Assembly: GCF_024505045.1 (NCBI RefSeq) | Contig: NZ_JANIBM010000004.1 | Location: 210,335-274,334 of the forward strand | DNA: 64,000 bases | Source: Methylomonas aurea | GTDB taxonomy: Bacteria > Pseudomonadota > Gammaproteobacteria > Methylococcales > Methylomonadaceae | Reading direction: 5' to 3' | Shown here: in pieces, positions 26,150 to 36,987 of the stretch | How positions within the stretch are numbered: position 1 is the first letter of the stretch | How the letters are laid out: each line of letters begins with the position of its first letter | Notes under the pieces: model-generated | What the model was told of the DNA's origin: nothing | Databases searched by the model: none | What the model saw: the letters and a program-made list of their open reading frames with translations, nothing else | Made by a program: the position numbers and the translations under genes

Positions 26150-27118
26150 TTAATACCTCAGTAATACGGAACCCCAGGTGAACCCGGCGCCGAACGCTTC
26201 CATCAGCACGGTCTGGCCGCCTTGAATGCGGCCGTCGCGCACGCCTTCGTTAAAGGCGAGTAGTACCGATGCCGACGAGGTATTGCCTTGGTTCTCCAAG
26301 GTCAGAATCACTTGATCCATCGACATGCCGAGTTTTTTTGCGGTGGCGGCAATGATGCGGGTGTTGGCTTGGTGAGGTACCAGCCAGTCGATATCGCTTT
26401 GCTGCAAGCCGTTGGCGGCCAGGGTTTCGTCGACGATCCGGCCCAGCGTGTTGACCGCGACTTTGAATACTTCGTTGCCGCGCATGCTGATGAAGGCCAA
26501 CTCGTGCTGTTTGGCCTCGGCTGCGACTTGCGGATTCGGGCAATACAACAGGTCTTCGTAGCCGCCGTCGGAATGGATATGGGTGGACAAAATGCCCGGC
26601 TCCGTGCCGGCAGTCAGCAGGATTGCGCCGGCACCGTCGCCGAACAGAATGCAGGTGCTACGGTCGCTCCAGTCGACGATCCGCGAGCAGATTTCGCTGC
26701 CGACCACCAGCACGTTGTTGGCGAACCCGGTTTTGATGTATTGGTCGGCAATGCTGAGACCGTAAACCGAACCGGAACAAGCCGCCTGAATATCGAAGCC
26801 GACGGCGTGTTTGATGCCCAGCCGCTCTTGCAACAGGCAGGCGGTGCTCGGGTAGACTCGCTCAGGCGTGCCGGTGGCGACGATGATCATGTCGATGTCG
26901 GTCGCGGCGATGCCAGCCATGTCGATGGCCTGCCGAGCGGCGATTTCGGCCATACTTGAGGCGGTTTCCTCCGGGCCGGCGATGCGTCGGCTTTTGATCC
27001 CGGTGCGTTCGTAAATCCAGCTGTCGGAGGTGTCGACCATGCTGGAAATATCGTCGTTGGTACGGATTATCGGCGGCAAATAGCCGCCGGTGCCGATTAC
27101 CTTGGTCCAGCGGTTCAT
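26150..27118 (-). CDS. fabH: 3-oxoacyl-ACP synthase III FabH
   Basis: A 322-aa thiolase-fold condensing enzyme that starts fatty-acid synthesis from acetyl-CoA and malonyl-ACP. The catalytic triad is visible: Cys114 in [10 protein letters not shown], His in [11 protein letters not shown] and Asn in [10 protein letters not shown]. The N-terminus GTGGYLPP is typical. It overlaps plsX by 4 bp. Confidence 0.97.
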   Translation of the reverse strand: MNRWTKVIGTGGYLPPIIRTNDDISSMVDTSDSWIYERTGIKSRRIAGPEETASSMAEIAARQAIDMAGIAATDIDMIIVATGTPERVYPSTACLLQERLGIKHAVGFDIQAACSGSVYGLSIADQYIKTGFANNVLVVGSEICSRIVDWSDRSTCILFGDGAGAILLTAGTEPGILSTHIHSDGGYEDLLYCPNPQVAAEAKQHELAFISMRGNEVFKVAVNTLGRIVDETLAANGLQQSDIDWLVPHQANTRIIAATAKKLGMSMDQVILTLENQGNTSSASVLLAFNEGVRDGRIQGGQTVLMEAFGAGFTWGSVLLRY

Positions 27119-28143
27119 GGTGCGGCCTTCTGTGCCAGTGCGACTTCCAGTTTTTCGCTGATTTTACGGATAACGCCTTGCTCGACTTCCAGTTCGGCCA
27201 GATGTATGGCGGTTTCGAAGGCCAGAGCGTCGGCGCCGCCGTGGCTTTTGATCACCAGGCCGCGCAGGCCGATGAAGCTGGCGCCGTTGTAGAGGCGCGG
27301 ATCGATGCTGTCTTTGAATTGTTTCAGCACCGGATAGGCTGCCAGACCGGCCACTTTGGTCAGCCAGTTTTTGGAGAAGCTGTCCTTCAATTTGGAGCCG
27401 ATCATTTTTGCGGCACCTTCGATCGATTTCAGGGCAACGTTGCCGACGAAGCCGTCGGTGACGATCAGATCGACTTTGACGTTGCCGGCGTTGATGGAGT
27501 TGCCTTCGACATACCCGATGTAGTTCAGCGAGGAGTTTTCCAGCAATTTGGCGGCAGCTTTGACTTGCTCGTTGCCTTTCATATCTTCCTCGCCGATATT
27601 CAGCAAGCCGATACGCGGCCTTTCGATGTTTTCCACCGCTTTGACCACTTCCTCACCCATCACGGCAAATTGGTATAGATGCTCGGCGCTGGAATCGACG
27701 TTACCGCCCAAGTCCAGCATGTGGGTATGGCCGAAGGTCGACGGTAAGGTGGAAATGATGGCGGGGCGGTCGATGCCGGGGATCATTTTCAACACGAAGC
27801 GGGCGGTTGCCATCAGCGCGCCGGTATTGCCGGCGCTGACGCACGCGTCGGCCTTACCCTCTTGAACCAGGTTGATTGCCACCCGCATCGAAGAATCTTT
27901 TTTGTTCTTAAGGGCTTTTTGCGGGGTTTCATCCATTTCCACCACTTGCGAGGCGTGCTGAATACTGATCCGGCCGTTGAACTCGGCAAGCGCCGGCTCC
28001 AGCAGTTTGTTCAGAACCGCTTCGTCGCCAACCATGATGAGTTTCAGATCCGGATTTTTTCTTAAACAGGCCAGAGAGGCGGGAACCGTTACTTGCGGAC
28101 CGAAATCCCCGCCCATGGCGTCGATTGAGAGAGTTGAGCTCAC
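27115..28143 (-). CDS. plsX: Phosphate acyltransferase PlsX
   Basis: A 342-aa peripheral membrane enzyme that makes acyl-phosphate from acyl-ACP for phospholipid synthesis. It has the family start [12 protein letters not shown], the block [12 protein letters not shown] near residue 102 and [16 protein letters not shown] near the C-terminus. It overlaps fabH by 4 bp. About 200 bp without a visible gene separate it from rpmF. Confidence 0.97.
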   Translation of the reverse strand: MSSTLSIDAMGGDFGPQVTVPASLACLRKNPDLKLIMVGDEAVLNKLLEPALAEFNGRISIQHASQVVEMDETPQKALKNKKDSSMRVAINLVQEGKADACVSAGNTGALMATARFVLKMIPGIDRPAIISTLPSTFGHTHMLDLGGNVDSSAEHLYQFAVMGEEVVKAVENIERPRIGLLNIGEEDMKGNEQVKAAAKLLENSSLNYIGYVEGNSINAGNVKVDLIVTDGFVGNVALKSIEGAAKMIGSKLKDSFSKNWLTKVAGLAAYPVLKQFKDSIDPRLYNGASFIGLRGLVIKSHGGADALAFETAIHLAELEVEQGVIRKISEKLEVALAQKAAP

Positions 28144-28343
28144 GCTTATGACTAACCCCAGAAGTTGAAAGAAGCCAACTGCTGTCGAACAACAAGTTGG
28201 CTTTACCCAGAGACTACCGTTTGACCGAAATCGCCGTCCGCCACCTGGCTACCGTTTCCGAAAGCGCCGGACCCGGCGATACTGCCGCAGCGGCTGGCTC
28301 GGGTGCCTAAGGCGCCGACAACAGCGCGGCCGGTTTAAGGCGA

Positions 28344-28526
28344 TTAATCTTCTTCGTGCGCGCCGACGATTTGGCGGCCTTTGAAATAACCGTCCGGCGT
28401 CATGTGGTGGCGCAGATGGGTTTCCCCGGTCAACGGATCCTGGGCCAGGGTTTTGCCGACCAATGCATCGTGTGAACGACGTTGACCGCGTCTGGAACGC
28501 GATACTTTGCTCTTTTGTACTGCCAT
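28344..28526 (-). CDS. rpmF: 50S ribosomal protein L32
   Basis: A 60-aa basic ribosomal protein. [22 protein letters not shown] is the standard proteobacterial L32 opening. It lacks the four-cysteine zinc motif found in some bacterial L32 proteins, as is normal for the gammaproteobacterial type. It starts 1 bp from the yceD stop. Confidence 0.98.
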   Translation of the reverse strand: MAVQKSKVSRSRRGQRRSHDALVGKTLAQDPLTGETHLRHHMTPDGYFKGRQIVGAHEED

Positions 28527-28527
28527 T

Positions 28528-29046
28528 TCAATCTCCAGTTTTTTTAAGTTTTGCTAAAACAGAAAAAGGGTTGTTAGCCTTGATCTGACTATCGGTTGCG
28601 CCGTAATCGGCGTCTTCGGAACGGTTGCGTTCGATGCATTCGAACGGGTGTCGCGGATAATCCGGCAACGCCAGCAAAATTTCGTCCTCGATCAAGGCGG
28701 TTAACGAAATCGTGTCGCCGTCCAGCATTAACGGCTCGGAATCGTCCAGTTGTTTGGCCTCCTGTAGCGAAGACACAACAGACAATTTAAAGCTGATATC
28801 TACAGGCCATGCCAGCGCCTGCAGGCAGGATTGGCATTCCAGTTGAATGTCCCCCCCGATATGGCCGGACACGCTAACCCGCTTACCCTCTTTGCCGAAT
28901 TCGATTCGGACTTGTAAGGTGCCGCTACGGTCAACCACGCTGTCGGCTAAGCGTTCCAGGGTGGCGATGTTCAATTCCCCGGCCAATACGCTACGTCTTT
29001 CAGCGAACAGCAGAGGATCGATATGGTCGGGAAACTTGTCTGACAT
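28528..29046 (-). CDS. yceD: YceD family (DUF177) protein
   Basis: 172 aa. The family has a role in 23S rRNA accumulation and is usually co-transcribed with rpmF. It has the CQSCLQ motif near residue 80 (VxCQRCL in the family), preceded by [11 protein letters not shown], and an acidic C-terminal half ending in [10 protein letters not shown], the usual YceD tail. A consensus-like promoter lies directly before its start. Confidence 0.92.
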   Translation of the reverse strand: MSDKFPDHIDPLLFAERRSVLAGELNIATLERLADSVVDRSGTLQVRIEFGKEGKRVSVSGHIGGDIQLECQSCLQALAWPVDISFKLSVVSSLQEAKQLDDSEPLMLDGDTISLTALIEDEILLALPDYPRHPFECIERNRSEDADYGATDSQIKANNPFSVLAKLKKTGD

Positions 29047-29055
29047 AACTGTACA

Positions 29056-29084
29056 ATGATACAGATATCAGACTGTTGCGTCAA
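29056..29084 (-). promoter_or_regulatory. Probable sigma-70 promoter for yceD-rpmF-plsX-fabHDG
   Basis: On the minus strand TTGACG (29084-29079) is followed after 17 bp by TATCAT (29061-29056). Transcription would start about 2-4 bases before the yceD ATG at 29046, which implies an almost leaderless mRNA. The yceD start may therefore lie further in, or another promoter may be used. Confidence 0.5.
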
Positions 29085-29102
29085 ACTGACAACATACTAA
29101 CC

Positions 29103-29705
29103 GTGACCGATATACATCCTATTGTACTGGCATCGAGTTCCGCCTACCGCCGCGAGCTGCTGAAGAAACTGGCGATCGATTTTAGCTGTTGCCCGGCGAA
29201 CGTCGATGAAACGCCCCGACCGCATGAGTCGCCCGCCGACCTGGCGTTGCGCTTGTCCATCGAAAAAGCGTTGGCGGTCGGTAGTGCTTATCCCGCGCAT
29301 TTGGTGATCGGCTCCGACCAAGTAGCGGCATTGGCCGGCAAAGTCCTGGGAAAGCCGGGGAGCCGCGAACGGGCCGTCGCTCAGTTGCAGCGCCAATCGG
29401 GCAGAGCCGTATCGTTTTACACCGGGCTTTGCGTATTGGATAGCGCCAGCGGACAGTACTTTACCGCTCTGGATCGGTGCGAGGTGCATTTCAAGCCCTT
29501 GAGCCTGCAGCAGATCGAGTATTATCTGGACGTAGACCGCCCCTACGATTGCGCCGGCAGTTTCAAATCGGAAGCGTTGGGTATCGCCTTGTTCGATAAA
29601 ATTTGCGGTGAAGATCCGAACGCCTTGGTCGGCTTGCCGTTGATCAAACTCGTAGGTTTGCTGCAACAATTCGGCGTCGACGTGCTGCGACCGGTCGCGG
29701 GTTAG
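29103..29705 (+). CDS. yceF: Maf-family nucleotide pyrophosphatase (YceF type)
   Basis: A house-cleaning enzyme of the Maf fold that hydrolyses modified nucleoside triphosphates; the YceF subgroup acts on m7GTP. It has [14 protein letters not shown] near the start, [10 protein letters not shown], the IGSDQVA block and the conserved [11 protein letters not shown] prefer the GTG at 29103 (200 aa, [13 protein letters not shown]); a TTG nine codons earlier is also in frame. Its last 4 bp overlap the end of the convergent HDOD gene. Confidence 0.92.
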   Translation: MTDIHPIVLASSSAYRRELLKKLAIDFSCCPANVDETPRPHESPADLALRLSIEKALAVGSAYPAHLVIGSDQVAALAGKVLGKPGSRERAVAQLQRQSGRAVSFYTGLCVLDSASGQYFTALDRCEVHFKPLSLQQIEYYLDVDRPYDCAGSFKSEALGIALFDKICGEDPNALVGLPLIKLVGLLQQFGVDVLRPVAG

Positions 29706-30550
29706 GGTGGGCTGAGCAAATCCAGCATTTGTGGCAGTTCCCGGTCGACTTGGTCGGCAATTTCCAGAATTTGCTCGCGGCCGATACGTGCCAGGGTCAG
29801 GGTTTGCTTGGAAAAGCCCGCCGCGGTGTTGGCCCGCTCCTCTGGTGTTTTGCTGTCGACCAGACGGCAGGCCACATACAGTAGATGCGCGTCCAGTTTG
29901 TGAAGTAGCGCTTGTTCAGGTGTTAGATAGCAGCCCACAGTCTCGTAAAGGCTTTCGGGGAGGTCCCAACTCTTCAATAACTCGCGACCCACCTCGGCAT
30001 GAGTGAAGCCCATCAGGTTTTGCTCGAGGCCGGGAATCAATCGCCGGTCGCCGTTGGCGGCCAGCAGCGCCTGGCGGCTGGGCTCCGGCAGGCGGTGGTA
30101 GAGCAGCAGCGAGCCGATATCGTGCAGCAGGCCGGCGATAAACAGCCGTTCGGCGTGCAAAACCGCGCAACGCTTGGCCAAGGCCCGCACCAGAACCGCA
30201 CAATGGATGCTGCGCCGCCAGAATCCGGCCATATCCACCAATTCGCAGGGTATTTGCCGGAACCGGTCGGCGATGCAGGTTGCCACGACCAGGCCGTACA
30301 AGTCGTCGACGCCGATTACGGTAATGGCCCGCGATAACGTGTCTATTGGGGCCTGGAAGCCGTAGAAAGGGCTATTGACGATGCGTAACAGGCGCGCCGA
30401 CAACGCCGGATCGCGGGCGATTACGGTGCCTATTTCGGCAGGGGAGTGTCGCGTATCGCGGATCATCTCGTTGAGTTGGTAATAGATATCTGGCAACGAG
30501 AACAGTTCGGTCGAGCCGGCAATCAATTGTTTTATCGCGGCGGCCTTCAC
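29702..30550 (-). CDS. HDOD-domain protein
   Basis: A 282-aa cytoplasmic protein consisting of one HDOD domain: [21 protein letters not shown] near residue 44, [15 protein letters not shown] near 75, [11 protein letters not shown] near 135 and [18 protein letters not shown] near 180. The HD residues are partly kept (LLHDIG). HDOD proteins act in signalling and stress regulation without known catalysis. It starts with GTG immediately after the stop of the transglycosylase gene, so the two form a unit. Confidence 0.88.
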   Translation of the reverse strand: MKAAAIKQLIAGSTELFSLPDIYYQLNEMIRDTRHSPAEIGTVIARDPALSARLLRIVNSPFYGFQAPIDTLSRAITVIGVDDLYGLVVATCIADRFRQIPCELVDMAGFWRRSIHCAVLVRALAKRCAVLHAERLFIAGLLHDIGSLLLYHRLPEPSRQALLAANGDRRLIPGLEQNLMGFTHAEVGRELLKSWDLPESLYETVGCYLTPEQALLHKLDAHLLYVACRLVDSKTPEERANTAAGFSKQTLTLARIGREQILEIADQVDRELPQMLDLLSPP

Positions 30551-31126
30551 TCAGCTTTTCCGGTATAGCGACAGTACGTGTTGCACGTAATTGCGGGTTT
30601 CCGGGTAAGGCGGAACGCTATTGCCGTACTTCATCACCGCACCTTCGCCGGCGTTGTATCCGGCTACGGCCAAGGTTAAATTCGAGTTGAACATGGCTAG
30701 CAGGTCTTTCAAGTAGCGGGTACCGCCGTCTACGTTCTGTTCGGCGTCGCGGCGGTCGGTTACGCCATAGCGGCGGGCCGTATCGGGCATCAATTGCATC
30801 AAACCCACTGCGCCGGCTGAGGATACGGCATTCGGATTATAGGCCGACTCGGCCTGTATTACCGCATGCAGCAGTTTCGGGTCCATTTGGTGTTTGGCGG
30901 CGGCCTTGGCGATCAAATCGTTGAATTTGAGCTTGTTGCCGGACATGAATTTCAAATCGTGGTGGTACGTGCGCGGCCGGGTGCGAATGATCAGTCGATA
31001 GTCGAAACCTTTTTTCGGTTCGTCTGTGTAATACACCCGGCCGTCCGGAGCGACATATTTGTAGATGTCTGCGCCGGAATCTGCGATTGGCGCAAAGGAT
31101 AAGATGGCGATCAGCAGATGTTTCAT
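30551..31126 (-). CDS. Lytic transglycosylase with DUF4124 segment
   Basis: A 191-aa periplasmic protein. After a signal peptide (about 1-19) comes a DUF4124-type stretch (IYKYVAPDGRVYYTDEP). Then a goose-type SLT domain with catalytic Glu93 (HAVIQAESAYNPNAVSSAGAVGLMQLMP) and the NVDGGTRYLKDLL and AYNAGEGAV (here GYNAGEGAV) motifs. It cleaves peptidoglycan glycan strands. Small for the class but with all core motifs. Confidence 0.92.
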   Translation of the reverse strand: MKHLLIAILSFAPIADSGADIYKYVAPDGRVYYTDEPKKGFDYRLIIRTRPRTYHHDLKFMSGNKLKFNDLIAKAAAKHQMDPKLLHAVIQAESAYNPNAVSSAGAVGLMQLMPDTARRYGVTDRRDAEQNVDGGTRYLKDLLAMFNSNLTLAVAGYNAGEGAVMKYGNSVPPYPETRNYVQHVLSLYRKS

Positions 31127-31151
31127 CGCTTTGCCCTCACGTTGCTTCAGA

Positions 31152-32348
31152 TCATTGCTGGATGTTGACCGCAGCAGCGGCTTGCAGGGCCTTGGTTCGT
31201 GCCGACTCGACCGTATCCCCGGTCGCCAGGGCGACGCCCATGCGCCTGGCGCTGAAGGCTTCCGGTTTGCCGAACAGGCGCACGTCGGTATCCGGTATTG
31301 CCAAGGCCTGCTCCAATCCTTGGTAAGTGACGGCTTTGGCGTCGATGCCGCCCAGTATTACCGCGCTGGCGGCGGTTTTATCCAAGCCGGGGTTGACCGG
31401 CAAACCCAAAATCGCGCGGGCATGCAGGTCGAATTCGCTCTGGCGCTGGCTGGCCATCGTCACCATGCCGGTATCGTGAGGCCTCGGACTGACTTCGCTG
31501 AACCAGACTTGATCGCCGGAGACGAACAGTTCCACGCCGAACAGGCCCAGTCCGCCCAACGCATCGGTGACCTTGCCGGCGATTTGTTGTGCCAGAGCGA
31601 TAGCGTTTTCGCTCATGGCCTGCGGTTGCCAGCTTTCCCGGTAGTCGCCGTGTTCCTGACGGTGGCCGATCGGTTCGCAAAAATAGGTCCGCACCCGGCC
31701 TTCCGCATCCAGGGCGCGCACGGTCAATAACGTGATTTCGAAGTCGAAATCGATTTTGGCTTCGACGATGACTTTACCGGTATCGGCACGGCCGCCGGCT
31801 TTGGCGTAATCCCAAGCCGCCTGCAATTGGTCTGCGCTTTTCACCATAGACTGACCCTTGCCCGACGACGACATGGTCGGTTTGACGAAGCATGGGTAAC
31901 CGATGCCGCCCTCAACTGCGGCCCGCAATTGTTCGAAGCTGTCGGCAAAGGCGTAATCCGAAGTGGGCAGGCCTAATTCTTCAGCCGCCAATTGGCGGAT
32001 ACCTTCCCGGTTCATCGTCAATTGGATGGCGCGAGCATTCGGCACCACCGTGGTTGATCCGTCGCGTTCGATTTCTGCAAGCGCGTCGGTGGCGATCGCT
32101 TCCAGTTCGGGGACGATAAAGTGCGGCTGTTCCCGAGCGACCAAGGCTTTGACCGCCGCGGCGTCGGTCATGTCGATCACGTGGCGGCGGTGGGCCACCT
32201 GCATCGCCGGAGCGCCGGGGTAGCGGTCGACCGCTATCACTTCCACGCCGTAACGCTGCAGCGAGATGGCGATTTCCTTGCCCAACTCGCCGCTACCGAG
32301 CAGCAGGGCTTTAGTGGCGGAAGCGGTGTCGGGTGTACCTATTTTCAT
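31152..32348 (-). CDS. purT: Formate-dependent GAR transformylase PurT
   Basis: A 398-aa ATP-grasp enzyme that makes formylglycinamide ribonucleotide directly from formate and ATP in purine synthesis, without formyl-tetrahydrofolate. It shows [14 protein letters not shown] at the N-terminus, SSSGKGQS in the ATP-grasp loop and [14 protein letters not shown] near the active site. Use of formate fits a C1-metabolising host, though PurT is also common elsewhere. Its start overlaps the stop of the MutS-like gene by 4 bp. Confidence 0.97.
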   Translation of the reverse strand: MKIGTPDTASATKALLLGSGELGKEIAISLQRYGVEVIAVDRYPGAPAMQVAHRRHVIDMTDAAAVKALVAREQPHFIVPELEAIATDALAEIERDGSTTVVPNARAIQLTMNREGIRQLAAEELGLPTSDYAFADSFEQLRAAVEGGIGYPCFVKPTMSSSGKGQSMVKSADQLQAAWDYAKAGGRADTGKVIVEAKIDFDFEITLLTVRALDAEGRVRTYFCEPIGHRQEHGDYRESWQPQAMSENAIALAQQIAGKVTDALGGLGLFGVELFVSGDQVWFSEVSPRPHDTGMVTMASQRQSEFDLHARAILGLPVNPGLDKTAASAVILGGIDAKAVTYQGLEQALAIPDTDVRLFGKPEAFSARRMGVALATGDTVESARTKALQAAAAVNIQQ

Positions 32349-33937
32349 GAATTGGCTAAGTAGTTATCGATATCTTGTTTGGAAAAGCCGATTTTCTTTG
32401 CTACCCGATCGGCATGGCTGACGCGGGAAATGCCGTCGATCAGCTTGAAGGTCGGCATGTCGTCGGCGAATTCCACTTGTTTCGGCGTCGCCACCCGGCG
32501 ATTGACGAACACGTCGACCAATTGGTGGTTGTGGGTGATCAGGATCGTGCTGTTACCCTTGCGGTAAAAGCCGTCCAACACGTCGATCGAAGATTGCATT
32601 TTCTCTTCAAAAGTAGTGCCTTCCGCCATTTCGTCAAGCACCACCAGGCTGTTGCTACTCGCCGCCAGGAAAATGTCGCGGGTGCGTTTCAACTCGGTGC
32701 CGAAGCGGCCTTCGCCGTCGTCGAGGTGGCTGATTTCCGGTGCCTGGTAGAAAATCCGATCCGCTACGATCAGTTTGGCGGCCCGGGCTGGAACGTAGCA
32801 GCCGATTTGGGCCAGTAATTGAATTTGAGTAACGGTTTTGCAAAACGCAGTCTTACCGCCGCTATTGGGCCCGGTGACGCAGACCAGGCGTTCCTCGCCC
32901 ATGCTGAAATCGTTGCCGACGTAGTTCGGGTTTTTGTGGCCGAGTACCGGATTTTTCGCGTCCTGCAATTCAATCGAGTGGTGGTCGCGGTCGAGCAACT
33001 CCGGCAATACGGTTTCGCTGCCGTAGTTCTCGGCATATTTGATAAAGGCCAACAATTCGTCGAGTTGGCCCAGGCCATCCAGCAGTTCGCCGAGTGCCGC
33101 AGAATTTTTGTAGATGTCGCGCAACGGTATGATGCAGTTGTCGCGGTCGTAGCCGCCGACCACCGGGATATAGGCCAAGGCCAGGGGCAGGAAAAACACC
33201 GAGGCCACCGACAGGCCGTCGCGGGTGACCTGGAACATGTCGCTCGGGAAAATCCGGGTCAATCCCCAGATTGCGGTAACCAACACTGCGATCAATAGCG
33301 GTTTGAACAGTGTTGGCCGGAAAATCGTGGCCGGGGCAAACGAGTTTTTACGTTGTTCCTTGCTTTGCAGGCCTTTTTCGCTGTTGTAGACCGGGCCGAC
33401 CATCAGCGAGTATTCGTTGCTTTGGGCGAAATTACCGATTTTGTCGAATACGCTTTGCAGATAAGGGCTTTGCGGCCGGCCGGAATTGTAAATGGCGCCG
33501 ACCAGATTCAGCACCACGCGAATCCCGCGCACGTATTGTTTGTAGCCGTAGCCCTCGATCTGATTGTCTTCGCGGGCGGTGCCGAAACCGCCCAGGAATT
33601 CGCCGAACAGCAGCAGATACAAGCGGTTTTCGCCGGCGGCGGCATTGGCGACGATATTCTCTATGTTTTCCCGGACGGCAGGGTTGTCGCGAATTTCGCG
33701 CACGGCGTCTTGTTTGGCGGCAATCGCTTCGCGGTCGTTCATGGGCTGGGCCAGCGAACGGTACAGTACGGCTTGGCCGGCCAGGGTGCTGGCGTAATTG
33801 ACGTTGTCGAACAGTTCGTCGACCTCGATCGTATTGAAAGCGCCCTGGTCGATCACTCCCGCACCGGTTGCCAGTGGTTCGGTAGAGCGGGCCTGAGGCC
33901 ATTCGCCGTTCCAGCTTTGTAGAATATTCTGTTGCAT
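32345..33937 (-). CDS. Membrane-anchored MutS-family ATPase
   Basis: 530 aa with the C-terminal MutS ATPase domain: Walker A GPNSGGKT at 356-363, Walker B LVVLDE at 431-436 and a switch ITHNHQLV near 467. The mismatch-recognition and clamp domains are missing. Two hydrophobic segments lie at about 211-228 and 241-260, so it is probably anchored in the inner membrane. I choose the ATG at 33937, preceded by GGGGAGG; the longer frame upstream has no support. Function unknown: this group is not a mismatch repair enzyme of known activity. Confidence 0.88.
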   Translation of the reverse strand: MQQNILQSWNGEWPQARSTEPLATGAGVIDQGAFNTIEVDELFDNVNYASTLAGQAVLYRSLAQPMNDREAIAAKQDAVREIRDNPAVRENIENIVANAAAGENRLYLLLFGEFLGGFGTAREDNQIEGYGYKQYVRGIRVVLNLVGAIYNSGRPQSPYLQSVFDKIGNFAQSNEYSLMVGPVYNSEKGLQSKEQRKNSFAPATIFRPTLFKPLLIAVLVTAIWGLTRIFPSDMFQVTRDGLSVASVFFLPLALAYIPVVGGYDRDNCIIPLRDIYKNSAALGELLDGLGQLDELLAFIKYAENYGSETVLPELLDRDHHSIELQDAKNPVLGHKNPNYVGNDFSMGEERLVCVTGPNSGGKTAFCKTVTQIQLLAQIGCYVPARAAKLIVADRIFYQAPEISHLDDGEGRFGTELKRTRDIFLAASSNSLVVLDEMAEGTTFEEKMQSSIDVLDGFYRKGNSTILITHNHQLVDVFVNRRVATPKQVEFADDMPTFKLIDGISRVSHADRVAKKIGFSKQDIDNYLANS

Positions 33938-33969
33938 GCTGCCTCCCCCCGTTTTTATCTGCCGCGACG

Positions 33970-34947
33970 TCAGCGCGCGGTTCGTATTAACTCTAGCATC
34001 AGCTCGACGTGGGCGTCGCTGTCGTTCAGGCACGGAATGTAGCGGTAGCTTTCGCCGCCAGCTTCCAAAAACAGTTCGCGATTGGCGATTGCGATTTCTT
34101 CCAGCGTTTCCAGGCAGTCTACCGAAAATCCGGGACAGATCATGTCGATTTGGCGGATGCCTTGCTTGGGTAGTTCCTCAAGCACTTCCACGCAATAGGG
34201 TTTCAACCATTCCGCACGGCCGAAGCGCGACTGAAACACCAGTTTCCATTGCGTTTCGGCCAGGCCCAATTGCTCGGCAATCAAGCGGGCGCTGGCCTGG
34301 CATTGGTAATAGTAAGGGTCGCCCCATTCGGTCAATTTGGCCGGCAAGTCGTGAAAGGACATCACCAGCAATTGCGCTTGGCCGTTTTGTTGCCAATGTT
34401 GCTGCACCGAGGCGGCGACAGCGGCGATGTAAGCCGGGTGCTGGTGAAAATCGCTGATAAAACGCAGGCCGGGCATATGCCGCCAGTCGACGAATTCGTC
34501 GGCGACGATGTCGAAAATCGAGGCCGTGGTGGTCGACGAATATTGGGGGTAGAGCGGCAGTATCACGATTTCGTCGACGCCTTGTTTTTTCAGATCGCGT
34601 AATTTGTCGCGCAAGGCCGGTTTGCCGTAGCGCATCGCGCAGTCGATAGTCAGCGACGGTCCGCCGTGACGCGCTTTCAATTTTTCGGTCAATTGTTGGC
34701 TGAATACGATCAGCGGCGAACCTTGTTCGGTCCAGATCGACTGGTAGGCATGGGCGGATTTGCGTGGCCGAAACGGCAGCACGAACAGATTCAATATCAG
34801 CCACCACAGCGGTCGCGGCAGGTTGACGACCCGCGGGTCGCCCAGGAACTCGCGCAGGAAACGCCTGACGTCTCCGGTTTTCGGCGAAGCCGGCGAACCG
34901 AGATTGACCAGCAATACGCCGGTTTTTCCGGCAGGAGTTTCGCTCAT
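33970..34947 (-). CDS. hemH: Ferrochelatase HemH
   Basis: A 325-aa enzyme that inserts ferrous iron into protoporphyrin IX, the last step of heme synthesis. It has GVLLVNLGSPASP at the start, the AMRYGKPAL block, the ILPLYPQYSSTTTAS signature and a C-terminal ICPGFSVDCLETLEEI with the conserved catalytic surroundings. Only 4 bp separate it from folE. Complete. Confidence 0.97.
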   Translation of the reverse strand: MSETPAGKTGVLLVNLGSPASPKTGDVRRFLREFLGDPRVVNLPRPLWWLILNLFVLPFRPRKSAHAYQSIWTEQGSPLIVFSQQLTEKLKARHGGPSLTIDCAMRYGKPALRDKLRDLKKQGVDEIVILPLYPQYSSTTTASIFDIVADEFVDWRHMPGLRFISDFHQHPAYIAAVAASVQQHWQQNGQAQLLVMSFHDLPAKLTEWGDPYYYQCQASARLIAEQLGLAETQWKLVFQSRFGRAEWLKPYCVEVLEELPKQGIRQIDMICPGFSVDCLETLEEIAIANRELFLEAGGESYRYIPCLNDSDAHVELMLELIRTAR

Positions 34948-34951
34948 CGGC

Positions 34952-35497
34952 TTATTTTCGGTTGATCAGATTGAGGAACTCGGAACGGGTGCTGATTTCC
35001 TGGCGGAAAATGCCGCTCATCACCGAAGTGGTCATCACCGAGTTTTGCTTTTCGACGCCGCGCATCATCATGCACAAATGTTTGGCTTCGATCACGACCG
35101 CGACGCCGCGGGCGTCGATGGCGGTTTCCACCGCGTCGGCGATTTGCCGGGTCAACTGTTCCTGAATTTGCAACCGCCGGGCGTACATGTCGACGATCCG
35201 AGCCAGTTTCGACAAGCCCAGTACCTTGCCTTGCGGCAGGTAACCGATGTGGCATTTACCGATGAAGGGTAGTAGATGGTGTTCGCACAGCGAATAGAGT
35301 TCGATATCCTTGACGATGACCATATCTTCGGTATCGGCTTGGAAAATGGCGCCGTTCAAGACGTCGTCCAGGTTCTTTTCGTAACCGTTGTTCAGGAACT
35401 TAAAGGCTTTCGCGGCCCGTTTCGGCGTATCGCGCAAACCTTCCCGGTTCACGTCTTCGCCTATCGCCTGAATGATTTTGGAGAAATATTCTTCCAT
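34952..35497 (-). CDS. folE: GTP cyclohydrolase I FolE
   Basis: A 181-aa enzyme that converts GTP to dihydroneopterin triphosphate, the first step of folate (and, in methylotrophs, possibly methanopterin) synthesis. Zinc ligands are visible in [12 protein letters not shown] and in [10 protein letters not shown]; the [29 protein letters not shown] region is intact. Complete, on the minus strand directly upstream of hemH. Confidence 0.97.
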   Translation of the reverse strand: MEEYFSKIIQAIGEDVNREGLRDTPKRAAKAFKFLNNGYEKNLDDVLNGAIFQADTEDMVIVKDIELYSLCEHHLLPFIGKCHIGYLPQGKVLGLSKLARIVDMYARRLQIQEQLTRQIADAVETAIDARGVAVVIEAKHLCMMMRGVEKQNSVMTTSVMSGIFRQEISTRSEFLNLINRK

Positions 35498-35536
35498 CGC
35501 CGCCCCTGGGTAAAAAAATGCCGTGAGTATACAGGA

Positions 35537-36529
35537 TCAAAAAGTAAATGCCAGAGCGTCCAAAACCACCTGAAAACCGGCGCCTGGTTTGCCGGCATTC
35601 TCGCTCAGATGCCGGCGCCAGGCCCGGGCTCCGTCCGCACCGTGGAACAGGCCGAGCATGTGGCGGGTGATATTATGCAGGCGTTGGCCACTTTCCAATT
35701 GCTGTTCGATATAAGCTTGCATGGCCATCGCGATCTGCTGCCGGCTGCGCAGCGGCCGTTCATCCCGGAAAATCCGTGCGTCAACCTGCGCCAGCAGGAA
35801 AGGGTTATGGTAAACCTCGCGGCCCAGCATGACGCCGTCGACCTGGTTCAGCAAAGCTTCCGCGGCATCCAGGGTATTAATGCCACCGTTTATCACAATC
35901 TCAAGTTCCGGAAAATCTTGCTTCAACTGAAACACCACATCGTAACGCAATGGCGGAATCTCGCGGTTTTCTTTCGGCGACAATCCTGATAGCCAAGCCT
36001 TGCGGGCGTGGACGATGAAAGTTTTACATCCGGCACGGGCGACTGTAGCGATGAAATCGACCAACTCGGCGTAGGAGTCGCGGTCGTCGATGCCGATGCG
36101 AGATTTGACTGTCACCGGAATCGAAACCGCATCGCGCATGGCTGCGACGCAATCGGCGACCAATTGCGGTTCTGCCATCAGGCAAGCGCCGAAGCGGCCG
36201 TTTTGTACCCGATCGCTGGGGCAGCCTACATTAAGGTTGATTTCATCGTAACCATAGGCGGCGCCAATACTCGCGCATTGCGCCAATTCGGCCGGATCGC
36301 TGCCGCCCAGTTGCAAGGCCACGGGATGCTCTGCCGCGTCGAATTGCAAATGCCGTTCGGCATTGCCGCGCAAAATTGCGCCGGTGGTTACCATTTCGCT
36401 ATATAACAAAGTATGCCGGCTCAAGAGCCGGTGGAAGTAACGGCAATGGCGGTCGGTCCAGTCCAACATCGGCGCGACGCTGAAACGGGACGCCGCAACA
36501 GACGGCGGGGCGAATGAGGGGGTGATCAT
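35537..36529 (-). CDS. dusA: tRNA-dihydrouridine synthase DusA
   Basis: A 330-aa flavoenzyme that reduces uridine 20/20a in the tRNA D-loop. It has [17 protein letters not shown] at the N-terminus (MLDWTDRH is characteristic of DusA), [20 protein letters not shown] with the catalytic Cys, and [20 protein letters not shown]. About 460 bp upstream to the next gene, which is divergent. Confidence 0.96.
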   Translation of the reverse strand: MITPSFAPPSVAASRFSVAPMLDWTDRHCRYFHRLLSRHTLLYSEMVTTGAILRGNAERHLQFDAAEHPVALQLGGSDPAELAQCASIGAAYGYDEINLNVGCPSDRVQNGRFGACLMAEPQLVADCVAAMRDAVSIPVTVKSRIGIDDRDSYAELVDFIATVARAGCKTFIVHARKAWLSGLSPKENREIPPLRYDVVFQLKQDFPELEIVINGGINTLDAAEALLNQVDGVMLGREVYHNPFLLAQVDARIFRDERPLRSRQQIAMAMQAYIEQQLESGQRLHNITRHMLGLFHGADGARAWRRHLSENAGKPGAGFQVVLDALAFTF

Positions 36530-36987
36530 GCTGTATTTGTGGAATTTCGGGCAATGCGGGGCTTATGCTGACAGCCGGCCGCGAACAGGGCGCCGCCGGC
36601 CGAGCTCCGTTTGCCGGAGATGTATTTCGGCGGCCATTGCTATCATTGTACACGGACCTGCACCGGGATGTTTCGGCCAAGAGCCTCCCGGCCGGCCCAA
36701 TCGGTGTCTCTTTCGTTAGTAACAGGTGATTAAGTCTACGGCTTTAGACCCCCAATCAACGCGAATTTGCGGCGATCGGCGGCTATTTGTGCGTTCCGTG
36801 GAGCTGGTGTAGTATTGGATTCGAGAGTTAACGCCGTTGTTAGAGGCTTTGCCGCAGAAGCCAATTTTCGCGTATGCCGGATACCTGATTCGCGTTTTCC
36901 AGCCCGATACGGGCTGCACCGCTCGGTCGTTTTTTGGAGGCCCCATTTTGGATTTGCCGATCGATACAATTTCAATTTTCGTTTTAC
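36530..36987. other. Intergenic region with leader hairpins
   Basis: 458 bp between divergent dusA and the PilZ/GGDEF/EAL gene. No supported gene. In the plus direction GGCTT/AAGCC (36845-36862), CAGCCCG/CGGGCTG (36900-36916) and ACCG/CGGT (36918-36927) are followed by a run of six T (36930-36935). That resembles an attenuator or the end of a short RNA, 50 bp before the ATG. It does not match the c-di-GMP riboswitch consensus I know. Confidence 0.35.

Noticed and set aside
36716..36946. 76-codon minus-strand frame in the dusA to PilZ-protein gap
   Set aside because: No RBS, no family; it lies over leader hairpins and crosses a T-run, so it is probably non-coding.
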